Source: Plenodomus lindquistii
Taxonomy: Eukaryota; Ascomycota; Dothideomycetes; Pleosporales; Leptosphaeriaceae
Length of the DNA stretch: 64,000 bases
Assembly (NCBI GenBank): GCA_025504975.1
Contig: JANUWI010000019.1
Location: 496,001-560,000, forward strand
Reading direction: 5' to 3'
Shown: one piece after another, positions 30,241-40,278 of the stretch
Layout of the letters: the number at the start of each line of letters is the position of its first letter
How positions within the stretch are numbered: the first letter of the stretch is position 1
The notes under the pieces: model-generated
The model's input: only the letters and a program-made list of their open reading frames with translations
Told to the model about the DNA's origin: nothing
Database searches by the model: none
Made by a program: the position numbers and the translations under genes

Positions 30241-32751
30241 TCAAGCACTGACCGTCACTGTCCTCGCCACACTAGGCACGCCCTCCTTGTTCATAGCAAA
30301 CAAGTACCACGCTCCCGGAATCAACACCCCGGAATCATTCGGCAGTCTGATGGTATACGTCCCCTTGCCATCCCCCACCACATTGCTCATCGGCACACGT
30401 CTCTGATCAGAGTTAATACTATGCGTCGCGCTCCCCATCCTCACCATCGAAAACGTCACGCTCTGCAACCCACCAGCCATCACAACCTTGATAGTCGCAC
30501 CGACAATGACCTTAGTCGCCGAAACACTCGAGATGACCGGACGAGTCGCCAAAGCACCAGCAGCATTGAAGAGATACGGTGGTGAAAAGATTTCGCCGTC
30601 GAAATGGTCTTTCGCGCGATCGCACCATGCGAGATCGTCGCCCTGTGCAGCAGGACACATGCCGCCTCCGCCCACGAAGACGGTGCCATCGGGAAGGAGA
30701 ATGCTAACACTGTGGTAGTTTCGCGGTACGGCGGCAGGCGCAAGTTGATTCCACGCTCCTGTGACGGGATCCCACATCTCAGCTACAAGCACCGAATCCG
30801 TGTCCTGGAAGACGAGGGATCGCAGCTGGCCACCGGTCACGATGACTTGGCCGCTAGGAAGCACGACTGAGTTTGCGAATCCACGTGCGAAGTTCATATC
30901 TGGCATTTGCTCGACGGTTGCTGGGACACCGGGGTCGGTGATGCTGATACGGTGGGCGAGTTTTGTGCCGGGACTATCGGTGTAATCTTGACTTCCGCCT
31001 GCGGATAGGATCTTGCCAACGTCGTACATGACGTTTGTACCGCACATTTGGTCAATGACGTTGGTCCTTGTTCCTGCTGGCGACACGCCGCCATTGCCAG
31101 ATGTAGAGTACCAATTCATTCCTTTGCTGGGGCCAGCTTGGAAGACGGAGCCGTTGCGCCAGCCGTACAGCCATGCGTGGTTGTCTTCGCGGTAGATGCC
31201 TTCACGGTCAACGGTTAGGGAGGGGGTTACATCAGCGCCAGGGAGGAGCGTCCATGTGTTTTTCACAGGGTCGAAGACTTCACCCGGTTTGCCGCCAAGG
31301 GGGCCGGTAAACGAACCGCCGATAGTGAAGACTCGTCCATCAGATAGTGTGGTACTTGTTTGGTAACCCCTTGCGATCTTCATATCTGCGGCGCGAGTGA
31401 ATGCATTGGTGGCAGGATCATAGATGCTCACAGCTTCTGCATTTTCTCCGCCGTTGATGACAATTTTGCCAGAGGCGAGGGAGGAGATGCCAGGGCAGAA
31501 CATGTCGTGGTTCGTGTTTGTGATTGTGCGTTGGGACACCGCGCCTGTGTTGAAGTTGTAGTCTGCGAACTGAGTGATGCCTGTTGGACCACTGAAAGCA
31601 CGGGCGCCATAGGAAGAGAAGACAAGGAGGCGGGCTGGGGCTGGGTCGGCAGGAACGACGTAGGCAGCTACAGGAATGATGGGGAACTGAATAATTGCGG
31701 ACCAGCGACCTTTGTTATTGTTGGTGGGGACTGCACTTGCAGACGGGATAGCTGCGGAGGAGGTGGTGGGAATTGGTGCGGCGTTGCTGCGCTGGATGGA
31801 CCAAAAGACCTTATTGGACATCCAGATGGGAGATGCTAGCTGGCCCTTGATGTGGCAGACATTGTATTGGGTATCGAAACTGGCATAGGCACAATTCGTC
31901 CTCGTGCTGCACGCCTCCACGCAAGCTTTCACGGAAGCGATCTGCCCGAGAATCTCGACACTGGGAGCGTTGTAGTCTGCTGACTGACACGTCGCATATG
32001 TCAAGCCGTTGCCAGTTGTGACATTGGCGAACCCGGTCGGGCAAGTTGTCAGCCGAGTTCCATCCGGGAGATTTGAAGCGACAGGAACACGAGTAGTCGA
32101 GGAGACAGGCACAGAAGAGACAACTGGAGTACTCGAAACACCGCGCACCGAGCTAAATCCAGGGTTGTAGATCCAGTTGAGCACCGAGGGCTGATCCTTC
32201 AGATGGCATAAGGACTCTGCGATCTGGTAGACGGCTCGTGTGCAGCCGGCCATGTTTCCGCAGGCAGTTGCGCACGCTGCGACCGATGCAACACCTCCGA
32301 TGGCCTGAAGCGTATTGCCTTGATAGTCTGTGTTGGGGCAAGTAGCCAGGATCGCGCCGTTGGGCATGGTAACATCAGTTTCAGCGGTTGGACAGGTTGT
32401 AATCGAAGATCCTGTGGTCGGCTTTGAGGAGAACCTGATGGTAGTGTATGCCGCGCTAGATGCCCAGTTCAGGCCATCTGTAGTCTTCAAATGGCAGACG
32501 AAATTAGTCTTGTCGTAGACGGCCTTAGTACATTTCCCGTCGGTATTACAAGCAGCAACGCAGTCAAACAGCGTGGCTACAGCAGTGACCTGCTTGAGGG
32601 TATCTCCTTGGTAATCTGTCTGCTGACATATTGCGTAAATGGAGCCATCTGTGGTGCTGACGAACTCATCGGTGGTAGGACAACGAGATAGCTGGGCCGT
32701 GGAAGCACCTGCAAAGAGTGTGAGAAGAAACAAAGGAACGTAGGTTAACAT
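30241..32751 (-). CDS. Secreted copper radical oxidase (galactose-oxidase type, AA5) with three PAN-like domains, 836 aa
   Basis: An intronless frame starting at ATG 32751 with signal peptide MLTYVPLFLLTLFAGASTA. Three Cys-rich PAN/Apple-like repeats follow at about 24-106, 120-203 and 237-320, each with a T/S-x-C-P...Y/L-A-x-C...C-x-x-A-C...C-H-x-K pattern, separated by Ser/Thr/Pro linkers. The catalytic beta-propeller has the expected radical-copper residues: Cys419 (DMFCPG), Tyr463 (RGYQ), Tyr679/His680 (PRNYHS) and His777 (SATHSIN). The position aligning with the outer-sphere Trp of galactose oxidase appears to be Phe481 (GGSFTG). That substitution is associated with a preference for non-galactose primary alcohols in AA5_2 enzymes, a recollection from the family. 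The enzyme should act outside the cell, oxidising a primary alcohol to the aldehyde with H2O2 release. The PAN domains may bind a glycan or protein. Confidence 0.92.
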   Translation of the reverse strand: MLTYVPLFLLTLFAGASTAQLSRCPTTDEFVSTTDGSIYAICQQTDYQGDTLKQVTAVATLFDCVAACNTDGKCTKAVYDKTNFVCHLKTTDGLNWASSAAYTTIRFSSKPTTGSSITTCPTAETDVTMPNGAILATCPNTDYQGNTLQAIGGVASVAACATACGNMAGCTRAVYQIAESLCHLKDQPSVLNWIYNPGFSSVRGVSSTPVVSSVPVSSTTRVPVASNLPDGTRLTTCPTGFANVTTGNGLTYATCQSADYNAPSVEILGQIASVKACVEACSTRTNCAYASFDTQYNVCHIKGQLASPIWMSNKVFWSIQRSNAAPIPTTSSAAIPSASAVPTNNNKGRWSAIIQFPIIPVAAYVVPADPAPARLLVFSSYGARAFSGPTGITQFADYNFNTGAVSQRTITNTNHDMFCPGISSLASGKIVINGGENAEAVSIYDPATNAFTRAADMKIARGYQTSTTLSDGRVFTIGGSFTGPLGGKPGEVFDPVKNTWTLLPGADVTPSLTVDREGIYREDNHAWLYGWRNGSVFQAGPSKGMNWYSTSGNGGVSPAGTRTNVIDQMCGTNVMYDVGKILSAGGSQDYTDSPGTKLAHRISITDPGVPATVEQMPDMNFARGFANSVVLPSGQVIVTGGQLRSLVFQDTDSVLVAEMWDPVTGAWNQLAPAAVPRNYHSVSILLPDGTVFVGGGGMCPAAQGDDLAWCDRAKDHFDGEIFSPPYLFNAAGALATRPVISSVSATKVIVGATIKVVMAGGLQSVTFSMVRMGSATHSINSDQRRVPMSNVVGDGKGTYTIRLPNDSGVLIPGAWYLFAMNKEGVPSVARTVTVSA

Positions 32752-34479
32752 ATTGTACAACGAAAGCAAGAAAGTGAGTGACAAGGATGGTGCCTCAGGC
32801 TTTCCCAAGCTCGAGTCGTGACGTGAGCCACTTAAGTACACCAGACGCACTGGCGGTTGTGTATGGAACTCAAATATACACCATTCCAGAGATGGATGGT
32901 TTCGAGCGGTATCCGTCAGGTCTTGTGCTAAAGATCGAGGCGCAAGCCACCACAAGAGTGAACTATCGCCATCATCCGATTGCGGGGGGCAGTGGCGTTT
33001 GCGAGCTCTTCATGGCGAATAATTCGCAACCCCATGCGAACTTAACTCCGGTATTAGTGTGCCAAAATAAACCTTGGTTCTAAGATCTGTATAAACTCTG
33101 CGTGAAGAAGTCGCTAAGTCGCAAAGCGTTTGGCGTGGGTATCGTTGAGACTGTGCCTGAGTAGAGCCGCCAGGTACATCCGTCCCGACCTAGCCAGGTC
33201 CATTCCCAGTGTGTTGGAAATTCCTTTGTTCTCCTTGAACATATGTTCGTTTGCTTAGCGTCGACGGACGACGCTAAATCTCGCGTTCAACTCCAAAAGG
33301 GGGTCCGGCCCAACCAAATACGACTGCAGACTTTGGTACACCACGGAATCTTATATCGCCATTGATGGAAATGGCAACTGCTCATCGTCGATTGGAAGAG
33401 AGCGGCACATGGGTTTCCCACGTTTTCCATACCAATCTCCATATAGCCTGTTTAACTTCACAGTCAGCGCTAACGCTCGTACATAGTAGTCCATAGCTCG
33501 TGTGAAGTGGACGCCAACACCGGAAATAACTGCGACGCAGTCCGTCTGGATAGCTTAACTCATAGAGAGGGCACAGGTCGGACACTATGGATAACCAGCT
33601 AGCACGCGGCTACCAAAACCTCAAGACTTCTGGCGCTATTGTTTCACTTATCCTGCACCATAAGGTTTTCCTGTGGGGTTAAACCTATATTCACTTTGCG
33701 ATTGCACCACAGGAACAGGACCCCAAGCTTAGGTATATTCTTCCGCTACACTGTAGTGTATGCTTGTCACTGGAAAGGTCAGTGGCTGCGGAACGGTCCA
33801 GTCGCCTTCTCGTGTTGCAGATTGAACGGGATTTCTTAAACCTGCGAACCTCAGCGTTGACCGCACAGAGTAGCCGGGAAACACGTTAATTTTCTACTCT
33901 TTAATTGGGAGAAAGTCAGCTGCACAACTTTGCGGTACTGCAGCAATCACTAAGTATGAAGTAAGTGGTGTTGTTGCTGCTGTCGTCGGGTGCATTGGTG
34001 TAAGCGTGAATCCCCTTTATTCTAGAGTCACCCACCCTGCACAAGCGCGGAGGGTCACGTGAGCTTCGCGGAGCCCCGGAGGCTCCCCCGCGTTCGTACC
34101 GCAGTCTCTTTGACACCTCTACTCTCAAACGCCCACTAGATATGTCAGCATTCACCACGCGAGCTTTCCACCTCCAGCCCCACGGGCGTGAAGAATGAAC
34201 ACCACCAAGCATGTCACACCAGTCTGCAGCAGCAAATTTGTGACCCTCGTGCTTAGCCATCTAGGTGGCCCTTTCGTCTCATAACATGATGCAATAATAA
34301 TTGGCGAAGCAAGATCATGCCATGTGAGGTTTTTGTCATCGTCACACCATGCGCAACAACGCAATGATCGTACTTTCTAAGACGGACACGCACCAAGGCG
34401 CTGCTAGGAGTGTTGGAGCAACCTGGTTTTCCTTAGCGTACCACACATACAATGACGAGGATCTTGTTCCTTCTCAGGC
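32752..34479. other. Gene-poor region upstream of the AA5 oxidase
   Basis: About 1.7 kb with scattered short ORFs. No conserved domain or coherent exon set is seen. It borders the decayed LysM gene to its right, so further undetected relics are possible. Confidence 0.4.
32872..32878 (-). promoter_or_regulatory. Possible TATA element of the AA5 oxidase gene
   Basis: On the minus strand this reads TATATTT, about 120 nt upstream of the ATG at 32751. It is weaker than the carboxypeptidase TATA box and only suggestive. Confidence 0.3.
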
Positions 34480-35310
34480 GCTGACTCCGATGCAGAGTAG
34501 TAGGCAAGCCAAGCCTGAATGCCGCAGTTCTCTCCGCTGTTGTTATCACGGAACTCAATCTATAAAACATTGCTGTTTTGATCGGCATCGTTGGCCAGTG
34601 CCCAACGGCTGTTACCATCGCCGGCCTAGACAAATTTATCGCAATTGGTCACAAGGCCAAGCTGGGTGCCAGTTGGCTCGGCTGGATCGCTGTCAGACGC
34701 GGTGGCCTCCGTTGGTGAAAGAGTCGACGAGGACGCAGTCCCGATACGGCAAGAGTATGTTGGCCATATCCCGCAGTTCTCTCTTGCGGTGCTGAAAACC
34801 GAGTTTTACTTGTGGAACTGAGCCGTGTTGAGTTCAGCATTGGCGTAGATCGTCCAACAGCCAGAACCGTTGCCTGCCGTCGCTCATTTGTTGCAGTGCG
34901 AAGGCTGCCCTCTGACGTTTGTTGGTTTCGGTATGCCAGTAGATACTTGGAGGGACGCCTGTGCTGGCTATCGATTTGGGCGAGTCTTCGCCGTTGACCC
35001 GGCACAGTAGGTGTAGTAGCCATTCCACGCTTATACATAGTATCGCAGTATCTCCAGCTGGTGCCCAGGATCGGGTTCAATTCGAAGACCGGGCTCTGCT
35101 CAATATCAACGTCATTTGCGACTTTCTAGCAATTGGCTCCCACGATAATGCGTGCATTCATCCGCTAAACCCTCTTGAAGAAGCCACCTTGGATCAATTG
35201 ATGCGGTCAGGTGATGGACAATCTCAAGAGTCGGGGTATTCCCAGGTCCACCGCACATCGGACCTTCGCTTTCGTCTGGGAGGGTATCAATTGGACGAGG
35301 CATCTAGGAA
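34480..35310 (-). pseudogene. Decayed LysM-domain protein gene (three LysM units)
   Basis: Read on the minus strand, three LysM-like units appear: one at about 35160-35020 (GANC, KVAND, FELNPILG), one at about 34910-34735 (HCNK, SGCWTIYANAELNTAQF, ENCGIWPTYSC) and one at about 34660-34510 (NCDKF, GDGNSRWALANDA, ENCGIQAW). The C-x-K, C/S-x-W-x-I/L-A, N-x-x-x-x-x-C-G layout is the fungal LysM pattern. Units two and three share one reading frame containing five stops (34968-34970, 34884-34886, 34806-34808, 34626-34628, 34560-34562). Unit one is in another frame with a stop at 35126-35128. All are TAG, TGA or TAA, compatible with C-to-T or G-to-A change. Family knowledge: LysM proteins bind chitin, often as secreted effectors. 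No signal peptide was identified. This copy cannot make the full protein. Confidence 0.68.
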
Positions 35311-36583
35311 TCTCCAAGTCGTTCATGGAAGAGTTTAGCGACACCACCCCTATTCTACTGCTATTCAAGATGGTTGTTCCAAAGAGATGTGAGTGTCTTG
35401 GATTCACGTACACCATACAGATGTGCTCCATGACCCTCAACAAGATAATCATAGGCTCTGAGTACTTTTGGGTTCCATGGCGCTAGTTGAGCACCGTTGA
35501 GGGCGTTCGCGGCGTTAGAGATGGCGCCCGCAATGAACTCGCTTTTCGTATGTCACCCATGGGAGCTATAGCATGGAACCTCCCGAGCATAAGGGAACCA
35601 CTGCCGTATAATGCAGTTATGGAAGAACTGGTGCATGCTGACCAGATCTGACCTTCGCGCACGTGGTAGAGGATTGCCAACTTCCCATTTTTCGACGTAA
35701 CATGCCTAACCTACAGTTCGCCCGGAGGAGATTGCCAATTAATACATTTTTTTTGAAAGACAAATTCGTTGCAGGCTTGCTAGTTCACATCTGGAGAAGT
35801 GTCCATGGCGCTGATAATGACCTGACCTAGCTTACAGAATGAGACAATTGCCTCAGAATTTCCTTCTTCAATGATCAATGGCTCAATTCGTAAGTCGGTA
35901 TCGCCAGTAGCACCAAAGCGTAGTTAGGCAATTATTTTGTCATCATGTTGGCAGCGATTGTGGTGTGGGAAACATTTTCTTGTCCTGGAGCTGCTCAACT
36001 CATACTATCACGAATCTTCAGACCTACTCCTTCGTTCATCACTTCGCAAGTGCCCGTGAACGCACCAAATACTATAAACTCCATCATCGCCTCGACTCTC
36101 AGACATCCGTAGTCATGACAAGTGTCGTGACCACCACCATCATCAGGTGAGATTTTCTCGCATTGGAGTTGAGCAGAAGCCAGACGGCAACAAGATCTCA
36201 ACTAACACTGTACACTGCTTAGTTCATCAGGCCCAATCTCGAAACAACACTCGAGCAAATACAATTCACATAGGTATTGTTAACCCCCAGGCTGCCGCTA
36301 AGGACAATTTGTCCACCCAGGACCCGCCTGTGGCGCGGGCCACGGGCTTGGGCCACTCTAGGATAAGGCAACTAGCCGCCTCTCAGAGACGTGTCACTCG
36401 TAGATCTCACGAAAGCTTCATCAGTTACAAAATCCTTTACCGGATTTAATTATTCTTGCAAATCTGGGTAGCTTCCCTACCATACCTTTACAATCTGTCA
36501 CGGTGTCGATGGAGACCATCGTGTCGCCGAACTAGGACCATAATTTTAGTCCAGGCTATGAGCGAGATGCCATTGTTGCGAGC
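35311..36583. other. Gene-poor region between two pseudogenes
   Basis: No intact gene is supported. A plus-strand stretch at about 35487-35657 reads without stops (FRMSPMGAIAWNLP near its middle) and looks faintly coding, but it lacks a start and has no recognised family. It could be a further relic. Confidence 0.35.
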
Positions 36584-37533
36584 ATGGCGCGGTACTATGA
36601 GCTGCTTTCTAAGATGATGGGAATTAGACCAACAGACATTGCGTACGCTCCAAACGGAGGGCGCGACGACGACATGATTCCCCTCGAACAGTTGAGTCTT
36701 TTAGGCTTCAATGATAGGATGATCGATTTCATCCGACATGTACCATTCGTGGACAGCGTAGACAGGCCGATCTATTCATCTACTCAAACGCTCAATTATC
36801 ACCCGAATCTCTTCGACTATCCACTAAAAGACTACTAGCTAGAGGACCCTAGCTCGGTAGAGATGTGGCTCTTCCCGAAAGAGAGGATCCCGGAGGGAAT
36901 CATCCCGCTCTCACAACCCTTACAGGGCGATTCTAGAGGAACGTGGTGGATGCTCGATACGAACACAGGCAAGTCCACAACAGAAATCTGGGGCCATCTT
37001 TAAGTGTTCTTGCTTCTTTTTTGGTTCCACTCGAGGCGAGCTTCCTGCTCATAAGCCATTCATTACGAGACTGCCAGAAGAAGTCCCAGAAGATAAGCAG
37101 TGGCGCACTACAGGACTCATACCAGCGACCGCGTATTTCAACAGATTATACAAAGATCTAATGTCACTAAAGTAGTTACCTTTACCGGGCGCACCATACT
37201 CACTAGTTGGGACATTTGGCCAACGCAAGGTCGCTTGGGCGACTGTCAGCCATGGGCAGATGTAAGACGCATTCTTTCCCTCAGCCGTAAGTGGGCTAAA
37301 CACCAGTCTCTGACAACAATTAGGAAGCCAAGGAGATATACATTGCATGTCTTTGGCTGACGATAAAGTACTTCCAGCGCGCAAAGTGTCGGCGGCTCCT
37401 TATGGAGATGCAGACAAGGCATCAGGCGTGGAGAGACAAGGAGCGTGCGAAGAGGCCTAAACGTATAAATTATTCGGATGTCGACGGGAATCCTCTCCCA
37501 CCGCCACATTTAAGGTCGGAAGCTGGCTTGTAA
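36584..37533 (+). pseudogene. Decayed gene of an uncharacterised fungal protein family
   Basis: The frame opens at ATG 36584 (MARYYELLSKMMGIRPTDIA) and runs 84 codons through a coherent region (GFNDRMIDFIRHVPFVDS) to a TAG at 36836-36838. It then continues in the same frame (SSVEMWLFPKERIPEGIIPL, GTWWMLDTNTG) to a frameshift near 36970-36990. The next frame (RLPEEVPEDKQW, IPATAYFNRLYKDLMS) meets another TAG near 37172 and continues to a possible donor at about 37262. After an AG near 37323, coding-like sequence resumes (MEMQTRHQAWRDKERAKRPK) to TAA at 37531. I recall the general pattern (IRHVPFVDS ... EGIIPL ... WWMLDTNTG) from unnamed fungal proteins but cannot give a function. With two internal stops and one frameshift it is most likely dead. 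Confidence 0.55.
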
Positions 37534-37843
37534 GGATTGGTAAAGCTTCATATCTGAATAGAAATATGTGTGAGCGATGTGCTTGACAAACACTGGAGTT
37601 GAGACTGCTCGGATCGCGATGAGTTGATGGAACCTCGAATTTGAATACTGATTAAATAGTAAGCGAGGTGAAAGCCAGGAGTATGAAACAAGCCCTGTAA
37701 TTCGATGTGGGCGTTCTGTAGCTCAGAGCTGGATGTGTGCGACGTGAGTGTACGTGAATGGGAGACGCTAGGTCCACAACAACCCTAGAAAGGAAAGAGC
37801 GATTGTGGCCTTTACCTGCAACCATCGCACCTACACCTCCGCG
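37534..37843. other. Promoter region of the secreted orphan at 37844
   Basis: 310 nt without coding content. It presumably carries the promoter of the following gene. Confidence 0.4.
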
Positions 37844-39213
37844 ATGAGAGCCGCAGTGATACTAATTTTCGTCGCAATTGCCAGTCTGGTGACTGGCGAC
37901 ATCGGTTGTTCAAGGTACGTAGTGTTGTTGCACCGAGTGCCCAATCGTGTTACACCTGGCATTCAGCCAAGAACAGTGCAAACTAACGGCATCTTGGAAG
38001 CCATGACCTCGACAACATATTCGCTGTCAACATCACCAGCATTTGCGCTGAGACTGGATCCGACATCGCCACTGCTGGGAAACCGCACCCGCCAAAGCCG
38101 GCGCATCCCCCACCAGCATCACCACCGCCAGAACCAGGAAACCGCCCAGCAAGTGATGGCCTGTGGAGCAAATGCTCAAACAAGGGCTGTGCCTTAAGTT
38201 TTGCTATGCACGCAGACGACGCGGCCGCGGGCTCGATCTTCAATCCCAGCCTCGCCACGGCAAAGTCGCCATACCAGAGTCTCGACATGATCAGGAAATG
38301 GGGTTGGAGCAGGCTGCCTGTAGCAAAAGTCGATAGGTTTTTCAAGGACATGTATGGTACGTTTGGCATTGGCTGGGCCCTCGACGAGCTAGGTGTCAGT
38401 TCGTCTACGACAGACGAGGACGGGTTAAACTCACTGTTCATGATCGATCATGAGGACCATCGTGATGGCGTACAGGAAGTAGACAAGCAGTGGTATATTG
38501 GGGACAACATGTGGCGTCGTAGGACGGGAGCGAGCTACCACTTCACACTGAATTATCAAGAAGGTGTCATCATAGCCTTGAATCGGAAGAGTCCGAAGTA
38601 CGCCGCTGCCGAGGACAGAACACCACCCGTACCAAAGGAAATGCTGCCCAAGCTCCAATCGTTCTCTGACATTGCTTGGCTTGGTAAGTGCATCTGATGC
38701 AACGAATTCTAGCGACGATGAACTGACTAGTATAGGATGGAAATATCTCACAGAGCGGAACAAGGCCGACATAACAAACCTACGCTACTTCTTCACTGTT
38801 GGCATCGTCAACATTGAAACCTTGGAAGTCATTTCGAGAGCGATGAGCCAAAAGCACTGGGAAGCGGAGGATTTTCCAGGCCACACCTTCGAGCCAACCG
38901 ATGCTGAGTTTAGCGCGCTACTGGGTACGTCGAGAGGTGCGGGTGAACGTTGCTATAGGCCGACTCTTACTGACCCAACCGAGGTACACCAAACATCCAA
39001 GGCTTCGCTTACTTCTTGATTCAGCATAAGGAGCAGCTGGGTAACATGTTCATCAGTAAGATTCAAGTATTCATTGGCCTGACCCGATACGAGAGCCCAT
39101 GCGTCCTCATGCATGTTTCTAAGGCACGTTCAAGCCCTACGGAAGAACCTACGGGACGTGGACGTAGAGATAGTGGTGTTGAGTTGGTGAGGACGCACAC
39201 GCTTGGATGGTGA
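37844..39213 (+). CDS. Secreted uncharacterised fungal protein, 390 aa (four exons)
   Basis: Exons 37844-37914, 38001-38683, 38736-38924 and 38984-39213 sum to 391 codons. The introns are 86, 52 and 59 nt with GTACGT/GTAAGT donors, and the first has an ACTAAC branch site. The signal peptide is MRAAVILIFVAIASLVTGD. A Pro-rich linker (HPPPASPPPEPGN) precedes a globular domain with the segments KWGWSRLPVAKVDRFFKDM, GTFGIGWALDELG, NSLFMIDHEDH, GVIIALNRKSP, FSDIAWLGW, LRYFFTVGIVN and GFAYFLIQHKEQLGN. I recognise this arrangement from unnamed secreted ascomycete proteins, but no reaction is known to me. The C-terminal approximately 60 residues are basic and less conserved in appearance. It lies beside two decayed genes, one a LysM relic, and appears to be the only intact survivor of that stretch. 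Confidence 0.72.
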
Positions 39214-40278
39214 TGTTTGTTCTGGGTCGACATACTACAGAAGCCGGCGTAGATCGAGGCTAGACATTAAGCGGCCAGGAGAATTTACGGATAAAAGGGC
39301 CGTGGTATACCTCGTCTCTGGTAATTCAAGTTTCCTCCAAGTCGATATTGCCATTGTTGTGTTGACCGCGTTAGCTCTTGCCTCGATTGTGATCAGGGAC
39401 GTGGCCGTTCCTTCTCTTATATCGACATGGGCTACAGACATGTTCCGTTGTGCGAACTCTTGCTCCTCCACCGCCTCCCTCTCACATCAACATGAACATA
39501 CGCAAGTGTTGAATGTCGTACGTCGCATGTCGTGGCTGCCCACGCTAACCAGATACAGTGCCGAGGAAGTTGCAGCTCCTGCAGCCTCACATCGCCGAAA
39601 ACAACGGCGAATACCGGAACAGACGGGCTGCTCGGCCTCAGATGAATGTCTTACCAGCGATTGCGAACTTTGTGTTCTCCCGGACTGACCAAGAGCCAAT
39701 GACCGCGCTTCTCTGTGTGGAAGATGGCGGCGGAGCGGGCGGATTCCCCGCACACAGTCATCGTGAGGGGACGTAACGAGGCAGGACCATGATAAAGAGG
39801 GCGCACGCCTGCATTCGATGGCGGGCCCCCGGATTTGCATTGCTGCAGACGCGGTGCCCGACCTTTGTCGCCCGCCGGGCGAAGACTGCTGTCGTGCATT
39901 GCTGACGCGCCGTGGACTCTCGGCTGCAGCACGTCATGCGTTACAACCGTTCGACTTGCCCCGCGTCGCAGTTGTATCTGCCGCCGCTTTCCAGCAATCA
40001 ATGCGCGTACAGATGAGCCCTGCGCAGGATCATAGCCGCTCCGCCGACTGACCTGCTGCTTGCGGTTCTAGGCTTCGTCCCAAGCTTGGGGCTCTTCGAG
40101 GCCTTGAAGGATTTTCCATGCCTCCTCGGCTTTCGTTACCCCGCTAGCGACTCCGTCAGTTAGCTACCGCCGTTCCAGCTCCCGACTCTCTTCGCCGTAC
40201 TGCGCAATCGGAACCGCGGCCGGTAGTCACAGCACCTTCCAATTCTCGTCCAGACCCCTCCACACCGAGGTTATACCC
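39214..40278. other. Intergenic, GC-rich upstream region of IDP gene
   Basis: About 1.06 kb with overlapping short ORFs on both strands and no recognised domain. The final 300 nt are pyrimidine-rich, as expected for the promoter and leader of a highly expressed housekeeping gene. Confidence 0.45.

Noticed and set aside
33916..34260. 114-codon minus-strand frame in the gene-poor region
   Set aside because: No recognised motif or splice support, and composition like shadow frames.
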